A stretch of DNA of 64,000 bases from Thiocapsa marina 5811 (GCF_000223985.1 NZ_AFWV01000020.1:1-64000), one strand, 5' to 3'; counted from the first letter of the stretch, positions 26,922 through 35,793 are shown. Numbers and translations: made by a program. Notes: generated from the sequence alone by a model not told the origin.

Positions 26922-27453
26922 TGTGCTCTCTCACCTGAATCGTCTTCCACTCTTTCAGAAGCGGCTCGTAACCGAGATCAAGGTTCAAGTGGGAGCTGAA
27001 ATACGCTTGCAGATTGGAAAAGCTCTCGAAACCTTCGGGGCGAACCAAGATGACGAAGTAGCGGGATTCCGAGTCTTTGACGATCTCCTTGATCTCGCGC
27101 TCCAACTCGGAGTCCTGGATCGATCTGTCCAAATAGCGATAGGTTTCCTCCCAATTCCGAATACTCGAAAGGCTGCGATGGATACGGACTTCGGACTTGG
27201 AAGGGTGCAGTACCAAGCGCGCCCCATCCCACTCGAGATATGTGGGAATCTTCTTGTTCACGTTGCACGAGATGTCACCTGTCCCGCAAACCATTGCATC
27301 GATAACGACGTTTCCACTCGATAGCGACAGTGTTGCCAATGCACTCATGATGAACACCAAGACGCCTAACGTAGCGATCAAGATGTTGAACATCGGAAAC
27401 AACGAGATTCCAAGGTCGTCCCTATCTCCCAGACGGGCCATCGTCACCCCCAT
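26914..27453 (-). CDS. ExbD-like single-pass protein 1 (Asn in place of the membrane Asp)
   Basis: 179 residues from 27453; an ATG at 27441 preceded by GGGGGTG is an alternative. N-terminal transmembrane helix FPMFNILIATLGVLVFIM with Asn where ExbD proteins have Asp (P-L-V-D). The periplasmic part holds two Cys (MVCGTGDISCNV) that could form a disulfide, and an ExbD-like RYFVILVRPEGFESF unit. It overlaps the next gene and follows the RelA/SLOG/RyR gene by 77 bases. Inference: regulatory or structural stator subunit that cannot relay protons itself. Confidence 0.7.
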   Translation of the reverse strand: MGVTMARLGDRDDLGISLFPMFNILIATLGVLVFIMSALATLSLSSGNVVIDAMVCGTGDISCNVNKKIPTYLEWDGARLVLHPSKSEVRIHRSLSSIRNWEETYRYLDRSIQDSELEREIKEIVKDSESRYFVILVRPEGFESFSNLQAYFSSHLNLDLGYEPLLKEWKTIQVREHND

Positions 27454-27529
27454 GAGTCAATTGATCCAATCGCTTCGGCACGGTCTGGTCGGCGGGCTTT
27501 CTGCAACGATGCCGAACGGCCGGGCCGCT

Positions 27530-30500
27530 CTACTGCCGCAACCACTCGAACCCTGCGGTCCCGTCGACAGCAAACACGGCAAAACCCAGCTCCTTTAGCA
27601 CCGACGGGACCCGCCTGGCGTAGTCGCGGTCCTTGTCGCGCGACTCTTCGTCGAGGTCTTCCCAGCGGATGAGATCGGGGTGGCGCTTGTTGGGCTCGTC
27701 CTTCACCTCGGCGAGGCGCCAGCCGTCGAGGAGCTTCTGCACGCACCAGCGCCCGTGCTCCATCTCGGCCATGATCTCGATTTGCTCGGAGGTCAGGGTC
27801 TCGACCGTGGCCACGCCGTCGGGGACCTGGTCGGAGGGGACGAGACGCAGCCCCACGGCGCGCAGTTGCTCGATGCTGAAGTCGACGCGATCGAGGATCA
27901 GGGCCTTCAGGTCCTCGCGGAGCCGGTCCCAGGGTTGATTCCGATCCTCGTCGGCACCGGCCTTGATTCGCCTGGACTCGGCGTTGCGCGCGTGCTCGAT
28001 GCGGGCGGCCGCCTCGCGCTGGTCCGGGGTGAGGACGGCCGCCGAGGAGGGTCGATTGACGAAGAGCCGGACGGTCTGCGGATCGTAGGGGAGCGCGATC
28101 AGATTCGGGTGCCCGCTCCAGTCCGGGTCCTCGAGGATCTCCTCGGCGGCGCGTCCACTGCCTCGGAGGACGCCCACCTTCGCGCCCATCATCAGGGCGA
28201 GCCGATACTCGAGTCCGGCGACGGTCCCGCCGCCGATGCCGATCACGCGCACCTCGGCCGGGCGGACGCCTTGGCTCAGGAGATCCGCCCAGACCTGCAC
28301 GGGACCCGGGGGCGAGAAGCCGTTGCCCGGGTGATAGTAGAGACGATAGGCAGGATGACGGTCGTGTTCGGCCGGCATGCTCTCGGGCAGGATCGCCAGC
28401 TTCAGGATGGCGCCCGGACGAGTCTCGGGAAGGTTCCCGACCATTTCGGCAATGCCGTTGCGTGTGCCGCCGCCGAAGAGTGTTCCGGAGAAGCCTCGAA
28501 AGGCATCTTCGAGCAAGGGCCGATACTCTTGCATCCGCGTCTCGTCCTCCCGCGAGCAGCCGCCGACGACAATGACGACCTGATCGCGGGCCGGCTCGCT
28601 CGAATCGGACTCGCCATGGACCCCGGTCTGGGGCTTGGGCTGCCCCCTCGCCGGCCCGCGGAGGACCGGGCAGTCCGGATGACCCACCTCGGATTCGAGC
28701 GCGTGCTGCGCCGCCGCGGCGGCCTCGCGTCGGACCTGGACCTCGGCGGTCGCCCGCTCGAGCGCGGCTCGCGCGGCATCGAACTTGGACTGCTCGGCTT
28801 CGAGGCCGACCTCGCGAGTCTCGGCCTTCTTCAGGGCGTTCTGCAGTGCCTCTTCGGCGGCATCGAGGTCCTTTCGCCGGTCGATGACCGCCTGCTCGGC
28901 CGCCCGCCATTGCGCCTCGAGCTTGACGACACGGGCGACGACGAGAAACCGCTCGAGTGCAGTCCAGGCGCCGTCCGGACCCTCGTCGAGTGCCTCGCGC
29001 AGTCGCCGGGCCTGGTCCAGGGCGGTCTCGATCGGGGTCTCCGTGTGACTGAGCTCGACCGCGCGTGCATAGGCGGCGAGCGCCTCGAAAGGCCGACTCA
29101 GGAACAGCAGAAAACAGCCGATATCGTAATGAGCCCAGGGGAGATAGATCCCCAAGGCGGCACGCTCCCGGCAGCGTTGGACGGCCTTGGCCAGGGTCGG
29201 GCGCATCGGGGCGACGAAGCCGAGATCGTGGTCGTGCTCGGCGGTGAGCTGGAGAAAGCCACGGACCGCCCGCGGCTCGTCCGGGTTGATCTCGAACGCC
29301 TTGCCGTAGCCGAGGCGCGCCGGCGTCCTCCGCCCTTCTTCATCCCGGGTCTCGGCCAGCGCAATGACGGCGTCGGCACTGGTCAGGTCCAGGCCGGTGG
29401 CCCGCAGCAGATCGCGGCGTGCGACGGCGCGCTCCCCCAGACGCCAGTTGGCGATCCCGTAGTCGAGCAGCAGGTTCATGGCGCGCGGATCGCGCAGATC
29501 ATCCAGGACGGCGCGGGCGCGGCGCTGATCGCCCGGGGTCTTGGCTGATTCGTACGCGGCGATCGCGGCGTCCAACGCGGCCGAGCGGGTGGGCCAATGC
29601 CCGTCCGGCTTCGGCCAGGGGAGGGCCTCCCAGGCGGCGACGAAGGGCTCCAGGATCTCGACCACATCCGCCCAACGCTCCAGCGAGACGGCGAGACGCG
29701 CCGCTTTCAGCGCCAGACCGAGATTGCCGGGATCGAACGCGAGCACCTGACGGTCCTTCGCGAGCTCGTCACCCATGCGATCCGGCGGGAGATAGGTGCC
29801 GAAATACTCCCGATAGCCATCCACGGCGGCGATGGCGCGGGCGAAGCTCTCGTCGGCATCCTCCAGCACGGCCGCGATGCGAAGCAAGTCGCGCTTGAGG
29901 TTGGCCGGGAGATTGAAGGCACTCTTGTAGACCCGGTCGTGATAGAGGCTCGCCCAGGCATGCTGGAGCAGCGAGCGCACCTGGATCTCCATCCGGTACT
30001 TCGGTCCAGGCGCATAGGATTTGCCGTCGCATTCCTCGTGGGAACGACGCTCGTGCAGACGTGCGACGATGCGCGCGACCTCCGGGTCCTGCGCCTGCTC
30101 CGCCATAACGGCGGCGATGTCCTCGGTCAGCTCACCCGGCTTCAACGCGACGATGAAGTGCACGGACCGATAGCCGAACTCCCCGACACCGAGCCGCGCG
30201 GCCGTATCCTCGCTGTTGGCCTCGTCGATCAGGAAGTGCTTGCGGATGAAGGCACAGATCGGGGCGATAGCGTCGGTGGACTCGGTGATCACCCGCGCCC
30301 CGCAGAGATCCGTCATGCTGTTGACCGGATCGCGGTAGCTGGCCTGCTTGCGGATGGTCTTCTCGGCAAAGCTGGCCAACTCCTTCACCCGGGCTTGCAC
30401 GATAGCGCTGATCCCGAGCTCGCCCGCGGCACGCTTGAGGACACGCTCGACGATCGCGGCAAAGAGCCGGTAGTCCGGCCGCACGGCCTTGAAGGCCGCG

Positions 30501-30544
30501 ACATCCGCCTGGTACTTCGCGATGAGGGACGCCGATTCAGGCAT
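27530..30544 (-). CDS. RelA/SpoT synthetase-like - TPR - coiled coil - SLOG - RyR protein
   Basis: 1004 residues from the ATG at 30544, which has GGAG nine bases upstream. Residues 40-215: RelA/SpoT nucleotidyltransferase-like domain (DLCGARVI; GYRSVHF; EIQVRSLLQHAWASLYHD) with the catalytic Glu of E-x-Q-x-R kept. Helical/TPR-like region to about 560, coiled coil 570-645. SLOG/LSDAT-like Rossmann domain about 665-830 (VVIVVGGCSREDE; GTLFGGGTRNGIAE; IGIGGGTVAGLEYRLAL). C-terminal RyR domain about 905-990 (MAEMEHGRWCVQKLLDGW; KRHPDLIRWEDL). Known: SLOG domains bind nucleotide-derived ligands, and RyR domains occur with them in nucleotide-centred conflict systems. Inference: makes and/or senses a nucleotide signal; adjacent Nudix and channel genes are probable partners. 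Confidence 0.85.
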   Translation of the reverse strand: MPESASLIAKYQADVAAFKAVRPDYRLFAAIVERVLKRAAGELGISAIVQARVKELASFAEKTIRKQASYRDPVNSMTDLCGARVITESTDAIAPICAFIRKHFLIDEANSEDTAARLGVGEFGYRSVHFIVALKPGELTEDIAAVMAEQAQDPEVARIVARLHERRSHEECDGKSYAPGPKYRMEIQVRSLLQHAWASLYHDRVYKSAFNLPANLKRDLLRIAAVLEDADESFARAIAAVDGYREYFGTYLPPDRMGDELAKDRQVLAFDPGNLGLALKAARLAVSLERWADVVEILEPFVAAWEALPWPKPDGHWPTRSAALDAAIAAYESAKTPGDQRRARAVLDDLRDPRAMNLLLDYGIANWRLGERAVARRDLLRATGLDLTSADAVIALAETRDEEGRRTPARLGYGKAFEINPDEPRAVRGFLQLTAEHDHDLGFVAPMRPTLAKAVQRCRERAALGIYLPWAHYDIGCFLLFLSRPFEALAAYARAVELSHTETPIETALDQARRLREALDEGPDGAWTALERFLVVARVVKLEAQWRAAEQAVIDRRKDLDAAEEALQNALKKAETREVGLEAEQSKFDAARAALERATAEVQVRREAAAAAQHALESEVGHPDCPVLRGPARGQPKPQTGVHGESDSSEPARDQVVIVVGGCSREDETRMQEYRPLLEDAFRGFSGTLFGGGTRNGIAEMVGNLPETRPGAILKLAILPESMPAEHDRHPAYRLYYHPGNGFSPPGPVQVWADLLSQGVRPAEVRVIGIGGGTVAGLEYRLALMMGAKVGVLRGSGRAAEEILEDPDWSGHPNLIALPYDPQTVRLFVNRPSSAAVLTPDQREAAARIEHARNAESRRIKAGADEDRNQPWDRLREDLKALILDRVDFSIEQLRAVGLRLVPSDQVPDGVATVETLTSEQIEIMAEMEHGRWCVQKLLDGWRLAEVKDEPNKRHPDLIRWEDLDEESRDKDRDYARRVPSVLKELGFAVFAVDGTAGFEWLRQ

Positions 30545-30591
30545 GGTGTGACTCCGAGGGAATAGGCCGCTTGAGGTCGCTTTCGGAAGGG

Positions 30592-31092
30592 TCATGTCCA
30601 ACCCGATGGCCTGTCGCCGGCGTCCGGATGAGCGCACGGCGCAGGTCCCCGCTCGGCATCGACCGATGCCCAGTAACGTCCGAGCGCCGCATCGTTGCCG
30701 AACACCAGGGCCGGGGCGTCCGGCTGATCTCGCGCGATCCAGGCCGACGCGCTCGATTCATGGTTGATCTTCATCTCGCCCGCGGTGCGGCACACGAAGT
30801 ATAGATTGATACAGTGCATCTCCCCCGATTCCGAGGGCGGACTGTCCTGGTAGAACAAGAACTCGGCCGCCAGACAGTCGAGTCCGGTCTCTTCCCTCAG
30901 CTCGTCGCGCACGGCCTGCTCGACCGTGACCCCATAGTCCACCTTCCCGCCCGGCAGGCACCACTCACCATGCGCATGACCGGTGCCGTCGCGCCGAAGG
31001 ATCAAGACGCGCTCCCGGTCGTCGGTCACGATCATGCGCACGATCGGGACCGGGAAAGCGGTCTTGGCGGCATATTTTGAGACGGGTTCCAT
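30592..31092 (-). CDS. Nudix hydrolase
   Basis: 166 residues. The ATG at 31092 is preceded by AGGTGG at proper spacing; a GTG three codons upstream is the alternative. The Nudix box is clear (GGKVDYGVTVEQAVRDELRE then ETGL) but departs from consensus: Val replaces the first Glu (GET to GVT) and Asp precedes ELREE where Arg is usual. The metal-binding REExGU-type Glu residues are kept. Known: Nudix enzymes cleave nucleoside diphosphates linked to another group. It lies 48 bases upstream of the RelA/SLOG/RyR gene on the same strand. Inference: limits or processes that protein's nucleotide signal. Confidence 0.85.
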   Translation of the reverse strand: MEPVSKYAAKTAFPVPIVRMIVTDDRERVLILRRDGTGHAHGEWCLPGGKVDYGVTVEQAVRDELREETGLDCLAAEFLFYQDSPPSESGEMHCINLYFVCRTAGEMKINHESSASAWIARDQPDAPALVFGNDAALGRYWASVDAERGPAPCAHPDAGDRPSGWT

Positions 31093-31206
31093 GATGGCCA
31101 CCTGATGCTTGGAATTCGCACGGGATAGGGCTTCCGCGAGGCGGTGGAGGACCAGAGGATGGCGCGCGGCTTCGCCACGGCGAGCCCTGCTCCGGTCCGC
31201 ACTTAC

Positions 31207-31665
31207 TCAAGGACTCTCGAACAGCATCCAGTTGCTCTGACCGGTGTGCCCCGTGCCGGAGTCACACGCATCGAGACGCATGACATACCAGCCGGACTCA
31301 AGGTCCCATTGCTCGGCAATATCGCGAATCGGCCTGGGATAATTGGCGGCGGAGTCGACGACCAAAAACCCAATCTTAGCGATCTGGATCCGACCATCCT
31401 GCGCCTCAGGCCCTTTAGCCCGCGCCACTGACGCGGGGATCAATCGATCCTGAGATGGCTCGATATCCAACTGAAGACTATCCGGCGATAGGTGCAATCG
31501 ACACACCCCCGGGGTGCTCGGATCGATGCCTACCCACTCGGTTTCGGGTTCCTCGGAGGTGGCCCGAGAATCCGATTCCCTCTCCGAACCAGCGATAGCC
31601 CCCGCAAAATTCCACTGTACAAGCAGCAACGCAATCGCGCCCGCCAACCACGTCGATACTCTCAT
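31207..31665 (-). CDS. Secreted protein of unknown function
   Basis: 152 residues from the ATG at 31665 (GGAGG seven bases upstream), starting with a signal peptide (MRVSTWLAGAIALLLVQWNF) and an acidic linker (RESDSRATSEEPETEW). The mature part contains two Cys (GVCRLHL; LDACDSG), a beta-strand set (IQIAKIGFLVVDS) and ends WMLFESP. Family not recognised. Third gene of the minus-strand run; probably periplasmic, with one disulfide. Confidence 0.7.
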   Translation of the reverse strand: MRVSTWLAGAIALLLVQWNFAGAIAGSERESDSRATSEEPETEWVGIDPSTPGVCRLHLSPDSLQLDIEPSQDRLIPASVARAKGPEAQDGRIQIAKIGFLVVDSAANYPRPIRDIAEQWDLESGWYVMRLDACDSGTGHTGQSNWMLFESP

Positions 31666-31753
31666 CTCGATCCCTCCGCGCTTAAGCCATGCTCTCAGTT
31701 CCGCCTCCCTGGCCTCCATGCAACGGTCCTCCGATGGAGCCGCCGATGCTGAA

Positions 31754-32368
31754 TCATTGCTTCCGACTCGGCAGTGTTTGCAGCATTTGCAGCGTCGCCT
31801 GATGCACCGCGCTTTCTTCCATCACGCCCTTGACCAGCATCCCCGCGATGCCGCCGTAGCCGATTTGAGCGACCTCGCGATTCCTCCAAGCGACGCTGCC
31901 TGAAGCCTTGTCGAAGAGATTACCCGACATCTCGGCGGTTCCGGTACTGCCGAAGGTGAGCTTCGAAGCGCTGTCCTCCACGACGAACAGCAAGACCCAG
32001 CGTGCCGAGGGCGGCGGCAATGCGCTGATGAACTCCGGGGTCGGATTCTCGAGCGACTCGCGAGAGACCTTCGATAACAACGACCTGTTTCGCTCCGTCG
32101 CGTAAGAATAGCCCTTCTTTTTCAAGTCGTGCTCGATCAGTCGGGTAATGTTCTTATCCAGCTTTAGGTCTTTTGATTGATTCAGCCGATGATCCAGGAT
32201 CGGCAGCAACGCGACGGAATCCACCGCGGCGGGATTGAACCCCGCGCTCGAGTAATCTGCTGGTCTTGTCGTCGCACACCCGGAAACCAATGACACCATT
32301 GCGATTGTCGCGATCAGATTGATGAGTCCGGCCCGACCTGAGATCCATTCGCCTCTTGTCTGATTCAT
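31754..32368 (-). CDS. Lipoprotein (lipobox LVSGC)
   Basis: 204 residues from the ATG at 32368 with AGGAG upstream. Signal with lipobox LVSGCATT, then an alpha/beta domain (VDSVALLPILDHRLNQSKDL; LIEHDLKKKGYSYATE; ARWVLLFVVEDSASKL) that resembles the small outer-membrane lipoproteins with a TolB-N or DUF799-like fold. The Ser after the lipid Cys position is replaced by Ala, with no Asp at +2, so outer-membrane sorting is expected. Second gene of the run. Inference: outer-membrane end of the channel machine. Confidence 0.75.
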   Translation of the reverse strand: MNQTRGEWISGRAGLINLIATIAMVSLVSGCATTRPADYSSAGFNPAAVDSVALLPILDHRLNQSKDLKLDKNITRLIEHDLKKKGYSYATERNRSLLSKVSRESLENPTPEFISALPPPSARWVLLFVVEDSASKLTFGSTGTAEMSGNLFDKASGSVAWRNREVAQIGYGGIAGMLVKGVMEESAVHQATLQMLQTLPSRKQ

Positions 32369-32396
32369 TTCTTGACTCCTATTGTGGGATGATGTT

Positions 32397-33038
32397 TTAG
32401 AAGGCGGCGAAAAGCCGAGGAACCAACTCCGCAAGTGCAGACTTGGCTCCGTTTTTCGCTGTACGAGATTGGACGGCATGACTCCAGGTAACCTTGTCGG
32501 CTTCGAGATCGTAAAGGTGGCATTCCAGAAGCGTCCGCGAGCTATTGGACTTGATCACGCCGCTGGTCGGATCCCATAAACCGCCCGGTCCGACATAGAC
32601 CCGATACCGACAAAACAGCAGATGAGAGGCGCCTCGGCTCGCATTCCATTCCCGAAGCTTCAGCAGCTGCTCATCGCGTGCTTCACCCGACTGCACTCGG
32701 ATGTCGCGATACATGCGCGCGACATCGAAGGATGGGTGAGCGTTGGCTGTGAACTCGCTTGTCCCGGAGCGCGCGCGGGGCCGGGTCGCGAGCTCCGATC
32801 CGAGCGAGCTCAGGAGAAGGGTTCGAAGCTCGGCGTCCTTCGGGTCGTTTGCCGGCAAGGCATTGCCGGTATTCGAATCGATGATGTCCAGCCATGGATC
32901 CATCAGAACGAGTTTCTCGATCCCACCTGAATACCTCTGGACCTCCGCTCGCTCGACCGCTGAGGACGCGCATCCCGCCGCAAGAAGACCCGACAGCAGC
33001 AAACAGGCGGTGAGCCGAACGTTGTTGGGTTGACTCAT
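32397..33038 (-). CDS. Lipoprotein (lipobox LAAGC), first gene of the eight-gene run
   Basis: 213 residues from the ATG at 33038 with AGGAG at -16. Signal and lipobox (LLLSGLLAAGCASS), then an alpha/beta domain (VLMDPWLDIIDSNTG; ASHLLFCRYRVYVGPGG; LLECHLYDLEADKVTWSHAV). The repeated 'class of strand plus W' ending is similar to the next lipoprotein (SGSVAWRN), suggesting the same fold. It is divergent from the zinc-ribbon operon, so the operon promoter should lie between 33038 and 33311; no clear -35/-10 pair was found there. Confidence 0.75.
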   Translation of the reverse strand: MSQPNNVRLTACLLLSGLLAAGCASSAVERAEVQRYSGGIEKLVLMDPWLDIIDSNTGNALPANDPKDAELRTLLLSSLGSELATRPRARSGTSEFTANAHPSFDVARMYRDIRVQSGEARDEQLLKLREWNASRGASHLLFCRYRVYVGPGGLWDPTSGVIKSNSSRTLLECHLYDLEADKVTWSHAVQSRTAKNGAKSALAELVPRLFAAF

Positions 33039-33310
33039 GTCGCGACGACTCCTGTGGGTTGAGAAAAGGGCTTGTCGCTCCTCGGTAGTGCGCTGGAAAG
33101 GCGCGGCTCTCACGGGAGGACGTTTCCATCGGTCGCGATACCGTTGCGGAGGCCGATCAACCCGCGGCAAGCTGTGGTTTAATGGCCGTGTGCGAGAGGG
33201 CCCCGCTGTGATATCGAAGGCGTCGTGCGCGCGAGCACCGGTGTCTCGGACTCGCGACCCCTCCGCCCGTCGGTAGTGGGCTGAATCTTGACGTTCAGGG
33301 TGAAACCTCG

Positions 33311-34351
33311 ATGGAGACGACCGCGATGCATCGGACTCCGGCGATGCGCGACGACGACCTGGAGCGAGTCTGGAAGCCGCTGCTTGTCGCGGCTCGCAAG
33401 CTCCCCCCTACAGGGTCGGGCTTCGACAGCCTGATGGCGCGTGCCTTGGATGCGTTCGCGGGGACATCGATCGAGCGCTTCCCGACGGCCAGCGAGCTCG
33501 CCCTGCCCGTCGCGCTCTCTCTGCTCGGCCTGGACACCAGTGCACCGCCCGCCGAGGTCGTCGCGACCCTCCAACACCACATGGCCGCCGCACCCGCCGC
33601 GCATCCGCTCGACGTGGTCACCGCATACGGTTGTGGATGGGCGCGCAGGGTCGCGCCGACGGCGACCGGTTGGGACGGGCGCTGGGATCGCGCACAGGCC
33701 GCGCTGCACGCGCTGGTGGCGCGCTTCGTCGGCGATGCTGCCAAACAGCTCGAGCGTGCCGGGATCCGCTTTCCCTACGAGCCCGACACGGCCTTCGCCG
33801 CCGATCTGCTGATCATTCGGCTCTATCGTCCTCTCAGCACACTACCGCTCGATGAGGCGCAGGCGCTTTACATCACCTGCACCGAAGACGGCGCGCAGGT
33901 TACGTGCGGCGAGGATCATGAAGAGCTGATCCCCGCCGGTGCCAAGGCAGTCTACGACGTGCGGCACGACAAGGCGGGGCCTCCGCGTCTCCGCCGTGGC
34001 GAGAACACCTTGACGCTCGCCCCGGATCACGCATCCGTCCTGCGAGTGACCGCCATGGATCTCGAGACACGCATCACCCTCACCGCGGGCAACCGCGAGA
34101 AGACGCTCAAGCTGGCCCCATCGGAGATCCTGGAGCTGGCGGGACCCGTCACGCTGGATGTCCTGGAATGCACCTGTGGTCACTGGCGATGCGCCGAGCG
34201 CCATCGCCTCTCGGGTTGGCAGCCCGACGCGGCGGAGATCTCGCTCGCCAGCTTCGTGGCCTCGGCCGTGAAGGGCCCGGGTCGGACCCTGCGGACCGGC
34301 ACCTTTCCGCAAGGCATGCTCTTCGCGCTCTGGTCCCGAGAGGGTTTCTGA
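33311..34351 (+). CDS. Uncharacterised protein, first of a three-gene operon
   Basis: 346 residues from an ATG with GGG/GGTGA upstream. Helical N-terminal half (AALHALVARFVGDAAKQLE), beta-rich C-terminal half (LYITCTEDGAQVTCGEDHEEL; ENTLTLAPDHASVLRVTAMD) and a Cys cluster near the end (LECTCGHWRCAERH) that could bind a metal. No signal peptide, so cytoplasmic. Its stop codon overlaps the next ATG (TGATG). No family recognised. Confidence 0.7.
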   Translation: METTAMHRTPAMRDDDLERVWKPLLVAARKLPPTGSGFDSLMARALDAFAGTSIERFPTASELALPVALSLLGLDTSAPPAEVVATLQHHMAAAPAAHPLDVVTAYGCGWARRVAPTATGWDGRWDRAQAALHALVARFVGDAAKQLERAGIRFPYEPDTAFAADLLIIRLYRPLSTLPLDEAQALYITCTEDGAQVTCGEDHEELIPAGAKAVYDVRHDKAGPPRLRRGENTLTLAPDHASVLRVTAMDLETRITLTAGNREKTLKLAPSEILELAGPVTLDVLECTCGHWRCAERHRLSGWQPDAAEISLASFVASAVKGPGRTLRTGTFPQGMLFALWSREGF

Positions 34352-34980
34352 TGGCCCGCATGCGCATCGCCACGGTCGAGTACCGCCGCTGCGAGCCCTG
34401 CGCGCTCGACTACACCGGCCCACACTGCCCGCGGTGCCGACACCCGACGAGCGTCCTCACGCCCCGGCTCACACGCTCGCTCTTGATCGTCGTTGACCCG
34501 GCCTGTCCGGACTTCGTGCGCGAGGAGCGTTGGCGGTGCCGCAGTTGCGAAGCGCTCTATGTTCCGCCCGCCATCGCCCCGATCGTGGCGCGTGCCGCGC
34601 GGTGTACCTGCGGGGCGACCCTGTTCGATCGCGCGGCCTTGGCGGACATCTTCGCCGGCGCGACGACCCCGCTCGCCCAAGCCCAACGGGTCGTCGCCGC
34701 CATCAAGCGGCGCAAGCGATGCCGTACCTGCGGCGCCGCACTCGCGCCCCCCTGCTGGTGCCCGATCTGTGCCGCGACCCAACTGGCAACCTCGAGCATC
34801 CTGCCGCTGCGCTCGACCTGGGTGTATGTCCCGACCGGTAACGCGGCGACCGAGTTGACGGATCGCATCGCCGACCAGACACCGGACCCGCGGGACCCGA
34901 CACCGGACGACGACGCCATTGCGACCGACCCGACCGCCGATATGGCCTCGGACTCACCTGCCCCCGCAAGGGAAGACTGA
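34351..34980 (+). CDS. Zinc-ribbon protein, second gene of the operon
   Basis: 209 residues; its ATG overlaps the previous stop by one base. At least four Cys pairs make zinc-ribbon-like knuckles: CEPC with CPRC (residues 14-31), CRSC (about 64-67), CTCG (about 85-88), and CRTCG with CWCPIC near 127-143. A short helical stretch separates the knuckles, and the last 50 residues are acidic and disordered (PDPRDPTPDDDAIATD). Soluble. Known: tandem zinc ribbons often hold a protein complex or nucleic acid. Function not assigned. Confidence 0.75.
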   Translation: MARMRIATVEYRRCEPCALDYTGPHCPRCRHPTSVLTPRLTRSLLIVVDPACPDFVREERWRCRSCEALYVPPAIAPIVARAARCTCGATLFDRAALADIFAGATTPLAQAQRVVAAIKRRKRCRTCGAALAPPCWCPICAATQLATSSILPLRSTWVYVPTGNAATELTDRIADQTPDPRDPTPDDDAIATDPTADMASDSPAPARED

Positions 34981-34983
34981 ACC

Positions 34984-35793
34984 GTGCTTGCACACCCCGA
35001 CACCCAACCGGCCGGCCGTAGACGCCTGCTCGACGAGACCGTCCGCCTGCTGGCCGATCTGCACATCGCACCCGACGTCGGCACCGCCCGCGAGGGCGAC
35101 AGGGTCAGCGTCCGCGCCACCGCGCAGTCGGCCGACGACGCCGTGCGAATACGCGTGACCTGCTATGCGCACGGTCATCGCCTGACCGACTGGAACCGCA
35201 TCCGTCTGGCCGTTGCCCCCGCCGCCCAGCCCGATCAGCTCTGGTTCCTGCCGACGCTCGATGCCCGGGGGCAGACGCTCGGCGCACTGCCGATGCACGA
35301 GGGCTATGTCATCGCCGCCTTTCATCGACTGCCCTACCGACTGCGATTGGCCGACACCCAAACCGCGCGCGTGCTCCAACAGGGGCAGGTCCTCTATCTC
35401 GAACAGCACGCCGGCGGCCCGGTCACGACCCGATCGGTCTTGCTCACCGAGCCACGACGATCAGGCCCGACCGACCCGGCCGTACTGTCCCTCGATCAGC
35501 CGCGGCGCTTCGATCTCGGCGATGGCCTCGCGATCATGCTGAGCCCCCGCGAGCCGGGACTGGACGTCGCGGTCGAGGTCCCGGCGTCGGCGCCCGCCGG
35601 GGCGCGGCTGGAGCTCCTCGCGGCCGCGATTGACGCCGTCACCGATGAGGCCGCCTTACTCGATCGCACGGCCCTCCTGCTGGCGCCGGACGCGACGCGC
35701 CTCGCCTGGCCCGCCATCGGCGAGCACAATGGCTCCGAGGACACCTTCAGCCTCTTCTGGCGCATCAGGCCGCCGGTGCCAACCACCGTCTGA
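34984..35793 (+). CDS. Uncharacterised protein, third gene of the operon
   Basis: 269 residues from a GTG three bases after the zinc-ribbon stop. Alternating beta and coil segments (DRVSVRATAQSADDAVRIRVT; PDQLWFLPTLDARGQ; GYVIAAFHRLPYRLRL) suggest a beta-sandwich. The first 35 residues are helical (RRRLLDETVRLLADLHIA). No cysteines that match the zinc-ribbon neighbour, no signal peptide. Not recognised; tight spacing says it works with the two genes before it. Confidence 0.65.
   Translation: MLAHPDTQPAGRRRLLDETVRLLADLHIAPDVGTAREGDRVSVRATAQSADDAVRIRVTCYAHGHRLTDWNRIRLAVAPAAQPDQLWFLPTLDARGQTLGALPMHEGYVIAAFHRLPYRLRLADTQTARVLQQGQVLYLEQHAGGPVTTRSVLLTEPRRSGPTDPAVLSLDQPRRFDLGDGLAIMLSPREPGLDVAVEVPASAPAGARLELLAAAIDAVTDEAALLDRTALLLAPDATRLAWPAIGEHNGSEDTFSLFWRIRPPVPTTV

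Noticed and set aside
23595-27453. Zorya system (ZorA/ZorB)
   Set aside because: The channel protein recalls ZorA, but the partners lack the OmpA domain of ZorB and no ZorC/D/E-like gene is present.
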